A stretch of 64,000 nt of DNA from Schizochytrium sp. TIO01 (GCA_004764695.1 SMSO01000033.1:1193001-1257000), one strand, 5' to 3'. Counted from the first letter of the stretch, positions 1 through 13,956 are shown. The notes: generated from the letters alone by a model not told the origin. Numbers and translations: made by a program.

Positions 1-3000
1 AAAAGTTCACTCCGGGAATACACATGATACACAAATGAATGGAATGGTTGATTTGAAATTGAGAGCGGGCATTGGCTTCAATCGCTTCTGGTGTCAGCCC
101 CCCAAATGTCTTATCAAACACATTGATCACGAAGGCGTCTTGCTCCGCACCTCGAGGATGCATGTCTGCTGCATCTTTGAAGTGGAGGTTGCTTGTTGAG
201 CTAAAGTCGATTCCTGAGCGACGGTTATCCCGTAAGTCAATTGCAGATCCTGTACGGTGCGATTGCGTTTCCAGATCATCCTCAAACACAGAGCGTGAAG
301 ACAATCGAAAATTTTCTAAGCTCACTGGCTGTGGGCTTTCCTCAGTGTAATCAAAGGGAGGACTCATTAAGGACAGGGTGGTTCCATCTCGATGTAAAGT
401 CTGATTTGTAGCATTGCGATGCAGAGTCTGATTCGTGGCATTGCGATGCAGAGTTTGTTCTGTTTCGTTCCGATGCAGAGTCTGATTCGTTGCATCTCGA
501 TGTAGCATGTAGTCTCCAGTATCATTCATGTGCGATGTGGTATCTTCATCATCTCGGGGAGAGTTATCATCAATACGAATCAGAATTCGCCTACCCCTTT
601 CTACATCTACGCTAACGATAGGCTCGTACAAGCCAAGTTCATTGAACGTGCGTGGTCGCCGAATGGGGTATACTGGAACGTGAAGAGGGTCAAAGAACTC
701 GACGCCCTGCTGTGATGCTTCCAAAGCAGAAGTCAAGAGCCTTAAAGGCTTACCTAGATGACGCACAGGTCGTGTACCCTCAAAAATTGTAGCAATAGAA
801 CCAGTGACTCGGCCCATAAACTCCAACGGAGCTGCAACAGAAGTACACATCAGACTTCCGACGCAATCTCCAAGAGAAGCTGTAGCCATTTCCAGGCCTT
901 GATCACGGAATGTAACTACTGGCTGAGTACTCAAACGAGCCATCGAATTCACAACACGTTCAATCAAATGCTGCGGATTGCCCAGAATCTCCAACGCTGC
1001 AATGCCCTTCCAAGACTGTTTTGACAGCATGAAAGCGTACCGCGTGCCTAGCTGGCGCGCTAACTTGAGAGGGTCTGCATATAATGCTGTCTCATGAACA
1101 TCATTACAATGAATCACTACATCGCTCCACTTACCAAAGCCAGCAATCAAACCCTTGAAAGGCGCGATTGCTGGGCGCTGATACTGAGTAATAAAGTCTG
1201 TCTCACCGAATTTGAAGAAGAAGGACAATGTGATTTTGATAGGGTAAATGTGCAACTCACGAACGTAAACTAAAACATAACTACTCATGATCTTCTCCAT
1301 CTCAGTCGCAATGTCGGCAGTTTGTAAAGAATGCCCCGCAAAAAACCGATGCACTGGTTCGGTGTAGACTGCCCCGCCATCTGTACTGTCCATTAGCACA
1401 GCAGTTTCGCCAGAATCCATCTTCTCAACGAACTCATACGATGTCGTACGTTTACCTTCGAAAGTACCATTGATCGAGTCTCGCGCACGCTGCACGACTT
1501 CATCAATCTCTTCTTGTCTAGTCACCACCTCCTTCGTAACATTTAGACAAGCATCAAGAAACTTTTCGTCAATTCGGACCTCCATACTCTGCAGAATAAG
1601 CTGTACAGTATCTACGATCAATGTTTGGCCGCCAGTCAAGCTTACTTTAAGGTAGAGCTCTAGAAATGAAACATCATCTAGCTCAGGAACAATGCACACT
1701 CGGTGTTGCACGAGAGGTTGATTGTTATCAACCTGCAAACTTCGCACGCGCATTGTAGCCTCGATCTGACCACTCTCCCCAACATGCATGCCAAGGTCTA
1801 GACCGCTGATACGACCGTAAAGATCTTCGCGTTGTCGCGCGCTGTTAATAAGAGACACGCCAAATCCCTCTAAGCGAACACGCAGCATGCGCGGAATCGC
1901 AAGATCTCGCGTATTCATGTTTGATAAGAGATATATTTCGTACCGAATTTGCACCCCTTGATGACCAGCTGCAACATTCGACTCTAAAGAAGTCCAGTCA
2001 GGCGAAATCTTCGAAATCTCTCGTCGATCATGGAACTCATCAAGAATTGGAACCTGTAGTGAACCGATACGGTCATTACGAATTTGGTCAGATCCATGGT
2101 CTAACAGTGGCTGAACTAAATCAAACCGAACATAACGAGGCTTTACCAAATCAAAACCAAAGCGAATGGGAGCATGGATCCACCGTACATCGCCAACCGG
2201 CTTGCCAATAGTGAGCTTGTGAAAGTTACCCCGGCCAAACCCTCTCGCGGCACTCTCTTGATTAAGAAGGCCGCCATCAGCCTCCGTTGCTCGCATAGAG
2301 GGCTCGGCCTCCGGAGTCATATTAGACTGTGTTCCACAGAATACCACAGCGCGAGGATAACCAGCTGGTTGGCCCTTCGGAGGTCCAATACCTCGAGCTT
2401 CCAAAATGTGCACAGCCACAAGATATTGGTTTTCGACCTCATCGACATGTTGTTGAGTGTCGTCTTCATTCGGCGCCACGCTTGCAGTACTGCGCTTCGT
2501 ACTTTGAGAGTTTTTCACCTCTGCCTTCACAGTACCATTGAAGACCCTTTCATCAATTGAACCATAAGTGGAGGCCCGGTCTCCCCGTGATTCATTGATT
2601 ACACTTTTCTCCGCGTCACCCTGTGACTCTGACACGCCAGGCAGTGATGTTTGTTGTGATAACAACGGTTGTGTATCTCCTCCTCCAATCCGGCTTATTC
2701 CATGAATTGCATTCTCGCACTGGATTTCAATAACCCGTGAAGATCCTATGACTTCGATTGTGACATGCATCTCCACATGTCCAAGAGTATAACTCTTCAA
2801 TTTTCCCACCTTTCCAAGCTTGTATGAATGAACCAATTCGTCAGCAACATGTCCATACCTTCCAAACCCATGCCTTGAAAGACTCTCTCTATCCTCTGAG
2901 GATAAAATCATTCGAAGTGTGATTGAAGGGCGGTCTACTGATGGCTCGGTCCATCCAAAGGCTGCAGCATAACCTGGCCGAAGCACACTCTCGCACACAG

Positions 3001-6000
3001 ACAGTGTATCATTCGTTGTCCCGGCTGATGATTCCCGTTGACTAATAACCACAGTACGAAGAGAACGGTTCTGTACAACGTAAGTCGGAGGGTCGTCCGT
3101 CTCGAAAGACACAAAGCGTGTGCTTGCAGCTTGCTGAGTTTTAGTAACAACAATACGCAACACTCGCAGAGGCATACCGTCCGTATCGAAAAGAGCAATA
3201 GGAATGCTCACATAGTTGCCGGTAAAAGCATCAGAATTCAAATCAATCATGCCAGACCAATCGCTACTTGGGATAGTCTCGGACATTATATTTTCTACCC
3301 GTTCGATGCCAAGTGACACAGCTTGAATGTTTTGAACCCCACGCCTAGTGCTCGCTATACTTCGCGAACGGATTTGCAATTGACTGCATCCATAATGCCA
3401 TGGTGAACGCTCTAGTCCTGGATGCATTACTATGCTTCCCATGCGCCGGTATGCTCCAGTGGCACGTACCTCTAGGAGAACATTGGTTGAGTTCGAGATA
3501 TAAATGGAATGCCAAAGCTTTACCACGCGAGTATTCAGTGTGTTTGGTGCACTCTTCGAGATTGCAGCAACAAAGTTTGATGCATTCACAAGCTGGCGTC
3601 CAGAATAGAAGTCTTTAAACTTGAACTGAAGCGATGTGGTCTTAAAGTTTGTTGGAAGCACATTTGAGAGCTTCGTGCCAAATCGGTGCAATGCAAACTG
3701 AAGTGTCTCATCCTCGTCCTCCAGGATCAAACTTCGCTGGGGTGGAACAATACAAATTGTTGAGGCTCCACTACGTCGGCTTTGTACCACAGCCTCAACA
3801 CTCGATTCATTTTTCAGCCACATTGGCGCATGAATGGAAAGACGAAAACCAGCATCCGGTGTATCGCTAATTCGACAACGGAGATTGATAGGGCCCCGCC
3901 GGCTATCATGTGCACGCATGATTCGGTCAATATGTTCGTGATCCTCTAAAATACGGGACGGTGGCCCAAACAAACGGTTGTCTTCCAGTTTCAAAGTTTT
4001 TTGGAATTCAAGAGCGCGAGTGACAACTTCTTTTTCAGTTTCTCGATGAAAATTCAAGCGGCTGCGAAACCTCTTCACTGCTCCGCCAAGTGCTGTATTC
4101 TTGAATATAGCTGATTGTACACGATCCTTCTCAACCTTATCGTCGTCCTGTCCTCCCTGTGATTCGACGTCACTGTCATAATATGCATCCTCGCCGGAAA
4201 CCATCTCATACTCCTCATCATCAGTAGCGGGTTCAAGATCCTGTACTGTCTCTCCATCGAGAAGTGAGCGCCCCTGTTTTCCTCCGCCAAACTTCGAAGA
4301 CAGGGTAGCGTTGACAGACCTGCTTCCCTTCATTCTAGCCCATGCGCGATTGAGAACCCGAACGTCAATGTCAATCTCTGCAACCTTTGAGTTCTGGACG
4401 AGTTTGCGGTTTGTAGGTGTACCTGAAATTCCATGAATAACAACTGTGTGCCGTTCACGGAGTAACTTTCCCTGTGCAAACTCGGAGAGAATGCTGGCAA
4501 GGTCAATACAACCAATTCCCATAATTCTCTGGTGCCTTACAGATGAGTTATAATTACCCACAGGTGCGTGCCCAAGAGTTGCCGAAATGTACTGTATGTA
4601 AAGAATTTTCGGCACCTCTGGTTTGCTTTGGAGAATATTGTCAAATGTGAAATTGATTGTCTCTTCCCACAATAGGCTTTTGGATTCATTTTGTGCAAGC
4701 TCCAGGTTTTGAAGGCGTGAAGGAATAACACGCTGACGAAACATGAGTGTAAGCATACGTGACTGGTTCTGGCTACGTGCCATATTGGTCATTTCCATAC
4801 CATTGTATTGAGCCGCAGTATGAGTTCTGTGATGCCCATAGGCTGCTCTAGAAGCTGAGCTCCTTAGCGAATTTGATTCGCTAGTCTCATTTGAGACGCG
4901 AGAAGTAGGTGTGGACTGACCATCATCTGCGTTCCGAAGAGCGAAACGTCCGTTTAACCCGTCACGATCATTTTGAGAAAACGCTTCTCGTGATTCAATA
5001 ATTCGAATTGTGATAACATTTCGATTTCGGGAGGTCCGCATTGTATCCGGGTGAACACGCCGTGCAAGTGGGAAAATAATATCTTGTTCAACCTCATCCT
5101 CTACATTACCACTGGGTTCATCAATAGGTTTGGATTTCTCTTTACTTTCGTTCTGTCCAACCTTGTTTACACCGCTTGATTCGCTCTGCGACTCCAGATT
5201 TCGAGAAGGGAAATTGCGCATCAGACCTGGTTGTTGCTGACCTTGCTCTAAATCTAAGTCTGCGCTTGTCACGCGGTCTGCATTTGAAAGTGAAGCACTG
5301 CTGTCTTGATTCGACAGATTCCGAGCAAGAAGCCGTTTCCTCTGACTTCCAGCTTTAACTGATCCAGAAGATAGACGTTGTTTAATAATCTCACGATGCA
5401 AGTGCACATCACGAAAGTCATTTGTTGAAGATCGAGGTGCGTTGACGAGTTCGGGAAGCACCACGTTTCCGCTGTATTGCCGGAGAATTTCATTGGAAGA
5501 AGCATTTTCAGCCGCACCAATATCTTCAGATTCTTGACGACTTGCAAGCCCCGTTAGACGGGCTGCTGCATTGACAGTCTGCACAGCATGTGATAAGACA
5601 CCGCTTGCACCCGCAACATTGCGAGGGCGAATCTTACGAAGATGACGAATTAGCATAGGTTCCGCTGTGCTTTCGATACAGATACGCGGCTGCAGCCTTT
5701 CTGAGAGAAATGAAGGAGCAAGCATATGAACTGGAATAGGAAGACTCCACTCAGTATCTTCCGAGGGCACTTTGAACTGAAGTGCATCGACTTGAGTATC
5801 TTCGCATAGATAACGGCCACCAGGCGCCACATATTTGGGTTCCTTTATGATACCTTCTTTATGCACTGCAGATACAAGCAACGGAACAGGCAAGAGGTTG
5901 GCAACAGAGAATAGGGGCTTCAACACAATTTGCACAGCCTGTAGGGTCTGCGTTCGTTGCAACTTTTCAACCACTTGACGATCTGCAATTTCTTGCGAGT

Positions 6001-9000
6001 TCATTGTGAAGTTGTCTGTCCAACGAGGCCGGAGCTGTTCTATGCGTTTCACAGGATCAGAAGAAGAGCCGCGTTTACTGGTTTCTAAATAGTTCCATTG
6101 TGCCATTGATTGTAATTCATGAAACTCAAACTCTACAGCACACATAAATTTGCCAGCTTCGAGAACTAACGTTTGCTTCTTGTTGGGAATTTTGTGTAGA
6201 TTTATGTTCAATGGTGCACTTGCTGGCGGTTTGGTACCGGACTGTCTATTTCCCACGTTAGGCCCATTTGCAAAAAATTCCTGCTGGGATGTACTTGATG
6301 AAAATGCCTGGTCTTCGCTCAGCTGACGCCTGTGATGAGGAATGCTTCCATCGAGAAGACTCTCTGGGACACGAAGATTATCTAAACTGCTTCGTCTTCG
6401 ATGTTCTCGAATACCATGAGTTGCATTTTCTTCATCATCATCTCCCTCGGCAAGAGCATCGAGTGCATTATCTCGAGCTTTACCAACTGGTCTATTACTT
6501 TCAGAACCCACTGATGGATCGATAGAGCTTGGGCGAGTCGCAGAGACTGAGTAAATCAGACCAAGCTCGTCGTCTGTCATCACCAGAGGACAGAACATAG
6601 TTCTTAATACATGAAGTGGTACTGTCGATGACGGGTCTTGTTTTCGTTGTAACCAAACATCCTGGCCAGTGCGATTAGAAATGGACACTGTGGAAAGAAG
6701 CTTGATAGTATGTACTAAACCGTTTCGCGTGCCAACAGATACACGCAAGACATTCCCGTTGCCAAGGCGTAATGCATAATCACCGACGCGGTCAATACGA
6801 ATCAGATAGGCCTCAAATGAGCGGTCATACTCTTCAAATTTAATGCGAATATAACGCCGATGCAGTGATGCAGAGTTCTGGTCTACGTAATCCTGTTTGA
6901 CCCATTTCCCTCCAAGGATTGCTTGTGTTGTTCTTTCTCTGTTAGGAATCATTGAGTCTTCCATGAACTCATGACCCTCCGAAGTAGCCCTTGCCTCATG
7001 CTCTTCCTCGCTCTGGTGTGGATGCTTGGTTACTATTTCTGTCCAAAAAGGGAGTTCAGCGCTTTTCTTGGCCCCGAGAGCAAAATACTCACCATCGAGG
7101 TCCCACTCGGACTCACAATCGAGCCTTTGATCACGAAGTCGTGGCTCTGCAATCGTCTCAGGCGAAAAGTCATACACAGGCTGATAGAAAACAGACTCGC
7201 CTGTGAGATTGTAAAGTTCATAACTGTGATGGTGCTTCTTTTCCTCAATTGGTGGGTAAAATGAAATAGCTAAACCGTGGCTATCAGTGTCAAGAAAACG
7301 AATACCCTGCAATGCGAGACTGATCATGGTCCTCACAAATTCTTCAGAGATGTCAATGTCCATCACCTCTTCAGCAAGGACTCCGCCTCCCTTAAATTTC
7401 CAAGAGCGCAAGCTCTGTTCCGTATTCTCCAAGACAATAGACCCGCGAACGTGCCAAGGCTCAATAACTGGCTCCCAACCAGCGCGTTTGAGATTAAAAA
7501 ACGAAACTGCTAGTTGAGCTCCAATGTCCATGGTGGGTTCCTTCCATAATCCTGTAAAGGAACATTTGAGCCGAAGTACTGGAGCGTCATGATGACCAAC
7601 AATGGCAAGAATCGTTAAGAAGCGCTCCTCTGCAAGTACCTTAAGACTCTCAGCTCTTGGGTGGTGGAATGGAACTTGCAACAAGGGAAACTCTGATAGA
7701 TAGTGATTGATTGAAGGCTTGCTTGGAGGGCTGTCTTCGAGGTCCTGGCGACGACCAGAGTTTCCTTGATAAAACATCTGTTCCTTATTTGCGGAACGCG
7801 ATCGAGGGAGATCTTTAAAGGAGGAGGAATGGCGACGCGACCCCTCGAAACTTCCGTGCATTGGCTTTGCTCCTAACTTTCGCAATGATCCTGACAGTCG
7901 AGCATTAGAATTTGAGTGACGCAGAGTATCAGGTCTAATGTTGAGATCCCGATCTGATGCTATCCCATAAGCTTGCGAAGATTCACCATCTATGCTTTCG
8001 CCAGCATCTGATGACTTTTGCATAGAAGTAGGGAGCTCAAAATTAAGGATGGAGTCCACTTGCCGACCCAATGCAATGCCATCATTAACAAAGTTGAGCA
8101 GGACAGCACAAAGTAGAGCCATGTCTTGAACCCAGAAATACACGACAATAGGTGATGCCGAAACAGAAAGCTTGCTTACAGCAATACCATCCTCTCCAAT
8201 ATAGAAGCTGCCAGACCATTCCACTGAAAACGGATTAAGAATGCGGTGACTGAGTTTCCAACAAGAATTACTTAGGTCACTCATGTCATCATCAAGTCGC
8301 AGGGATCGATATTTGGCCAGGTCCAAGGAGGAGCGGCGGCGAGATATTTTGCCCCGACTCTTTCGTTTGTGTTGGATCAAACGGCACATACCAAAACCGA
8401 GTTCTGTATTGAGCGTAGCTTTTTCCATACTTTCCTGAGCAATTGCATTATAGCTTGCATTTACGTCACAGAGCGCGTAAAAGGCTTGCGTACCATAGCG
8501 AGAATCAATATGTTCGGCTAAATAAACTGTTATGCCAGCCTTTAAATTAAGTTGCACTTCCTTGACAGCAAGCGATGGCAAAGGAGGGGGCTCGATCAAC
8601 TTCACAAGTGGCATAATTCCTCCCAATAGTGCAGGTATAGTGTACTGCAGGGCTGGAGTTTCTACAGCAAACTCACGAATGTTTATGGCAACATGCATTG
8701 TGCCTTCAAGATTTGGAGGTGGCGGAACCGCTTGACGGTCATCAAAATTCAGATTGTACGCCCAGCCGTATGGTAAGTTGAAAGTGACACTTACCATAGG
8801 TACTAGACCCTTGGATTGCAAGACAAAATCAGTATGCCGATAACCAGTTCTCGTGAGGACAGGGCGGTCGGGACGTTTGCTATCTACAATACCAAGAGAA
8901 CCTACATGTAGCTTGAGGCGTAGCGCTTCTTTATCGACACTATCATCATGACAGTACGTGTGCAAATCTAAAGCTACCTCCGTAGCAACGAGGTAAGTGA

Positions 9001-12000
9001 CAGACTTTGACTCCTCACCAGCTCGGCTTACGGATGTGGAAACAGATCCGTCACCCCAAGTAAAGCCTGCGCGAGCTTGACCAATATGAACCCGTGTTGT
9101 AAGACGCAAAGGCAGAGAATCTTCGTCAACAACTACCCATGAGCGTAAGAGTCCTTCCAAGGACATTCGCGAATCACCAGACGAACTTGATGTGTCAGGA
9201 ACCTATGCCATTTTGCATCTTTGAACCTAATATTTGTTTCAAACGTTGGCCCACAGCAATCAGATCGTGCTCATTTCGTACTGCTGCTTTTGAGGCTGCA
9301 TCGTCCATGTCACCTTGACGGTTATTCTCTTTAGACTCGCCATTCAAATATAACAGCTGAACTTGATTGATGAGAAACAGGATTTGCCACCGTGAAAAGA
9401 GGATGTGGGCATTACCAAGATGAAGTGAAAGATCAGCAAAGATACCTGGCTCGTGGTCAAAATTGAGAAGATACTGTGGGGTTTCCAGCGAGCCCGGATC
9501 CTCATGACCTTTGAATGAAGCATCAATAATTTCTTTCGGTGTGTTCGACCATTCTGTGACCTCGCTAAATTTGTGCCAAATAGCTACCCGATCAATGATC
9601 AGGAGTGCATGCGTGCCTTCGTCTATACGAAATAGTGTGATGTCACGGACTTCCGTATTCTTCTTGTCAGATGTAGACGAAGAGTTCGGAGTTTTAGACG
9701 TGTTTTGGTTGTTATGCTGAGATGAGGATTCGCCATTTTGTTTAACATCCCCGGCTTGATCTTCGTTTTCTGCTGCCCCGCTTGCAGACCGTTTGGCAGG
9801 GTGCACTGTCTGGACAGTGGCAATACTACGCAGGGATACTTTTCCTAGGTACAAACCCAGCCATAAGGTCGGCCGCCCATGTCCATGCCAAGCCTGGACA
9901 CGATCAGGAATATTTCGAGGATCATCTGCGAGCCAGGGAAGGTATTCAAGGAATTGTTCAAAGCAGAGATGCACGGCTCCGACCTCATTACTCAGCTCTA
10001 ACCATACGTCGAGCGCTTCTCCAATTCGTAGTTTATTAACGCGTAGTTTATGCTCCACGGTGCCCAGGAGCTCATCTTTCTGAAGATCGCGAACAGCCCA
10101 AAGCTCAACTTGTACAACAATGTAACGTTCCAAAGCCAAGTCTGGAATTTGAAAATGCATTGCATGGTTCCATATAGGGTTTGTGGATGATGGGAATGTT
10201 CGTGACCTTTGGGAAGCCTCTAGGTAACGAACAACTGCATATGTTGAGTATGACTTGCGCAAAGCCCGTGCTTCTTTGACAGAGATGATGATACCTTTGG
10301 GGAAAGGCGGGTTTTTTATGTTTCCATGAACTTGTTTACTCTTTGGGTGGCGGCTCAGCATATCTTGTACAGAGTGGTCACAAAGACTTGCTGCGATTCG
10401 GCCAAAAGAAAGAACGCAGGCATTGTCACTAAATTTTGAGAGCGAAACGTTCACATCCAGGCTTTCTACGCATATACTGAAGTCAAACTGTGGTGCAAAG
10501 CTCGCTTCTTTCAGGGCTGCAGCAAATCCTAGAGTGTCGTGCTCAGCTTCTTGAGCCTCGTTCAGTTGAGTGGCATTAAACATCCGAGCCTGAGAAGTTT
10601 TAGACGAATCCACCTCCTCTTGTTGCTGTTGTTGTTGTTGCTGCTGCTGCTGTTGTTGCTGCTGGCGTAGTAATTGCGCAGTGGGAGTGAGCGGGGGTGC
10701 AGCGACACCGCCAGCAGATGATTCCATAGAAGATAATCGAAGCTTTTGCATAGCTCGCGGGGCAAGACTATGCCTTTTGTGGCGCGCCTGGGCTTGTGCA
10801 GATGACGTAGAGCGCGGAGATTTGGGTGGCGACGTTGCAGCACGGCTGCGTGGAGACACAGCTTGACCCGATGTATTAGAGATTAAGCTGCCCCTGCGAT
10901 TTCGAGGAGACTTTGGCTCATCTTTAAGGGGTACAGTTGAGGTTCCCTCGCGAATAGGCTCTTCGCAATGTTCTTGCTTTAAAATTTCTGGCCAGATTTC
11001 CATGAGGTCATCCAAATGAACTTCTGCTTCAGCAGCGCGCAGCTGCTTCGTCAGCTTCTTTCTGTGGGATTTTGATGGCCGTCCACGAAGAGATAATCTA
11101 ACTATTGAGCGATAGATTTCAATATAGCGTTTGCAGCGGGTGTGGTGCTCTTCTGAACTCATGGTAGATCTCGCGTTTAGGGCGTCTATCGTGCAAACTT
11201 TCTCTTCAATAGAGTCTTTCCAGGCGTCCAGGTCGTTAACCATGTTTGCCATGGTGCGAATAAATATACTGTGAACGTGTACGTTAATAGGTGACACAAA
11301 GATACGTAGGAATATGTCAGGTTTGTAGGGTGCAGGAGGAGAGGGCCAGCAATTTCGCACTCGCAAACGTATTGTTACTGAAATTGGCTTTAAGAGCCAG
11401 GTATGTGGACTATATGAAACAAGCTTTGTAGGGGCTCGGACTGATTTACCGTGTCGGACCTCAAGAAAGGGTACAAGATGAGCCCGTGGAGCTTCGCTCT
11501 CAACGTAGCAACCAAGCCGATGAACCTGAATTATTTTAAACAAGTCATTCAGCGAAGGACACCGCCCCGGCATCCAATTATCCATGCAAGAAGTCACATC
11601 AAGTGCTTGTAAGCAGATTCCAATAGCCTCGCATCGTTTCTCATCCTCATCTTTACCTTGTTCAATTCTAATATGAACATTGCCAACATGGACTTTGATA
11701 TGGCCAAGAAGATTTTTCACGAACCCAGGCAAATTTGGCATACCCCATGTCCCAAGGCCACGTGACTGTTGCTCATCTGTGGAGGCCTTAGACGTACTAG
11801 CTGCATCTCCTCCCTGTGCTGTAGAATTTGCAGTGGTAGAGAAGCGAGAAGACGGAACAGAATTACCTCCAAATCTTGAGCTCTGATCGTCCTGTGGTTC
11901 TGTGTCAGAAAACTCTTCAGTGGTAAATTGTTTAAAGAAGTGGGCCTCAACTTTCTTTCGGAGCTCGGATTTACGCTTGCGAAGGCGCGAGATGAGGTCC

Positions 12001-12293
12001 TCGCGTGAAACATCTGTGTCTTCCTTCAACTCTAAAACCACCGACACATCCTCAATATAGATTTCCGTCGTTCGTGAGGAAAGTTGAAAGATGGGCAGAG
12101 CGATTGATACTTTACCAATAATACCTTGCACCACCTTTACTGGGAACGAGCTAGGAATTGCTGATTTTTTCAACTGCACATTCTCCAGATTGATTGTGTT
12201 GCTGGATGAAAACAAGTTTAGGACAAGCCCAAAGTCTGTCTCTAAATACTGGTCCAATGCCTGAATTACAGCCTTTCGGATAAAGAACTCCAT
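1..12293 (-). CDS. VPS13: VPS13-type bridge-like lipid transfer protein, partial (C-terminus beyond the left edge)
   Basis: VPS13 proteins are long grooved rods that move phospholipids between organelles at membrane contact sites. The ATG is at 12293 and the frame is open to 9195. A second minus-strand frame is then open without a stop from 9202 to position 1. The best join is a phase-0 GT-AG intron at 9203-9281 (79 nt), giving about 4070 residues so far. Visible parts are an N-terminal chorein domain (about 1-115, beginning MEFFIRKAVIQALDQYLE) and a low-complexity Ser/Arg stretch with 15 Gln. A C2-like domain follows (about 665-785). A VAB/SHR-BD-like region with the motif AFGWTEP is encoded near 2950, and a DH-like C-terminal region with PIKITLSF and ILGNP lies at about 950-1300. 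The PH-like end is not in the window. Family assignment is secure; the exact intron edges and the VPS13 subtype are not. Confidence 0.93.
371..505 (-). repeat. 27-bp tandem repeat inside the VPS13 coding region
   Basis: Five in-frame 27-nt units on the minus strand encode nine-residue repeats of the type LHRNATNQT. The outer copies are degenerate (LHRDATNQT, LHRNETEQT, LHRDGTTLS). The tract lies just C-terminal to the DH-like region of VPS13. Each good copy carries an N-x-T sequence, which is probably incidental because VPS13 is cytosolic. Confidence 0.9.
9203..9281 (-). other. probable intron of the VPS13 gene
   Basis: The VPS13 frame ends at a stop at 9195-9197, and the downstream coding frame is shifted, so one junction is needed here. 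On the minus strand a GTACGA donor at 9281 and a CATAG acceptor at 9203 give a 79-nt, phase-0 intron with a CTGAT branch-like site. Its length fits the other introns in the window. Donors at 9229 and 9205 with a TTGGAAG acceptor (73 or 49 nt) would also restore frame. A one-base sequence error is the remaining alternative. Confidence 0.5.
10620..10664 (-). repeat. polyglutamine (CAA/CAG) tract in VPS13
   Basis: Fifteen consecutive Gln codons, a CAG/CAA mix, lie in a Ser/Pro/Arg-rich linker between the chorein region and the C2-like domain of the VPS13 product. Confidence 0.95.
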
Positions 12294-13222
12294 CTCGACA
12301 AATTAAATGCAGCAATACCGGGGGTCTACTTGCATGCAAGGCCGTCAAAGCGGCAAAGATCCTTATCGTCGCCAGCACAGAATGCGTCAAATCCCTGAAA
12401 TGAAACGTAAACGGATTCCTCAATTAACGAGGCAATGAGGTTAGGTCGAATTTAAGATCAAAATGCCCAAATCCAGGTCCAGCCCAGTACTAGAGCTAGC
12501 GCTTTACAGACGCCAGATTTTAAGACCTTTTGGACGAGCCAATGCAGAAGTCAAGCAAGGTACAGAAAAGGAGCACGTTTCTTGCCTCGGATCCGCTTGA
12601 TGTTCCTAGCAGTCCTGGTTGATATGGGAGGACGAGCTCACTACTCGCAAGACCGCGTCTGACGAGCTATACCAGCTGCGCAGAAGCGGTCTTCGCTCCA
12701 CCCTCCGCGGCAGACGCCCTCAAGTCGCCGCGGGCTACAATGGATGGGCTTCTGCCGCAAATGAGAAATGAGCAAAGCAACCCAAACAATAGAAACTTTT
12801 AGTATTAATTATCGTTCAATTTTAGTTTTTTAATTTTTTTTAAAATGTATATGTAAAAAGTTAGAATATATCTATATATAAAAAGAGAAGACAAGTAGCC
12901 GTGATGACGACTCGAAGCACAAAAGCTCAGATCAACAGCAATTAAACCTTGTGTAGTAGCATCTAAACAATGTGTAAAAGCAGCAACGTATAGATAGATC
13001 TGGAAAAGAAGACAGCTTGTTTTCTTGCTCTTCACTTGTCACAGCCCTTATGTCTCAACAATTAACGTGCCTCTTTATATGGAGATTCTCGACGCTATTG
13101 AGATACCTGAGGTGGCTTACGAGTTCGATCGTCCAGGCCGTCTTCATATACGGCGAGAACAACAAGAGGTTTTGAAACAAAAACTAGATAAGTCAAACCA
13201 CAAGTTGCGTTATCATTCTCAC

Positions 13223-13245
13223 GATAGGTGAGACACTCACCTATC
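13223..13245. repeat. perfect hairpin, 10-bp stem with 3-nt loop
   Basis: GATAGGTGAG, loop ACA, then CTCACCTATC. The stem can be extended outward past a 3-nt bulge. It overlaps the stop of a short plus-strand open frame (13025-13231) that is not otherwise supported as a gene. It is not a histone-type stem-loop. Function unknown. Confidence 0.85.
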
Positions 13246-13956
13246 ATCGTCATTCATGAGGGATACTTGTCGTCTGTCATCTTCCAGGTTCTCTTACTTG
13301 ATGATAGAACCATCCATCATCCCCTTTGAACCTTACCACCAAGTGCTTCTCCATTCCATTTTCCCTTCTTATGCTGCTGAAATAGTATCTGCCTTCACGT
13401 CACGCCGCTTCGACGGATTGATTGATCATCTCCATAATCTCCACATCCACTACGCCATTAAGCCATTGAGCCAAAGTCGCTCTTCTTCTTCACGGCTTTT
13501 GGCTCATCAATCAACCTCACACAGTCTTAAGTGAAGGTCTCTGCTGGTGTTTTAGCAGTAGGTAGCAGTACCTACCTACCCGCCTAGTCCTGCAATGAAG
13601 AAGAATATTTTAAGCCTCAGGGCTATAGACATAGTATAGGCCTACTTATGGGCTTCCAAGCTCATACCGCAAGGCAAGCTGAGGCGCCGAGAACAGCCCA
13701 AAGAAGCCAAGACCGCAACAATTGCCTCAAAAGGCTGTTGATGCTGCTACGGATGCTACTCTACCTGCTGCCTAAACCAGAGCCAGCAGACCATTGCCAC
13801 TTCGTCGCTATCATCGCTACCGCCACTGGTTTTCCATTATCGATTCATCGTCGTGGGAGCGAAAACAGCAGTGAGACCACAGTGAGAGACCTCGAGCTGG
13901 AGTACTGCCTTGTTTCATGTTTTTCAATGGGTATTTAACTTATGATGGATGTTGAA

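Noticed and set aside
1-9190. Many short plus-strand frames opposite VPS13
   Set aside because: All are antisense shadows of the continuous minus-strand VPS13 frame, which I read codon by codon without finding a stop.
13025-13231. 68-codon plus-strand frame ending at the hairpin
   Set aside because: Looks moderately protein-like (a charged helical end) but it starts with a non-conserved segment, is short, and matches nothing that I recognise.
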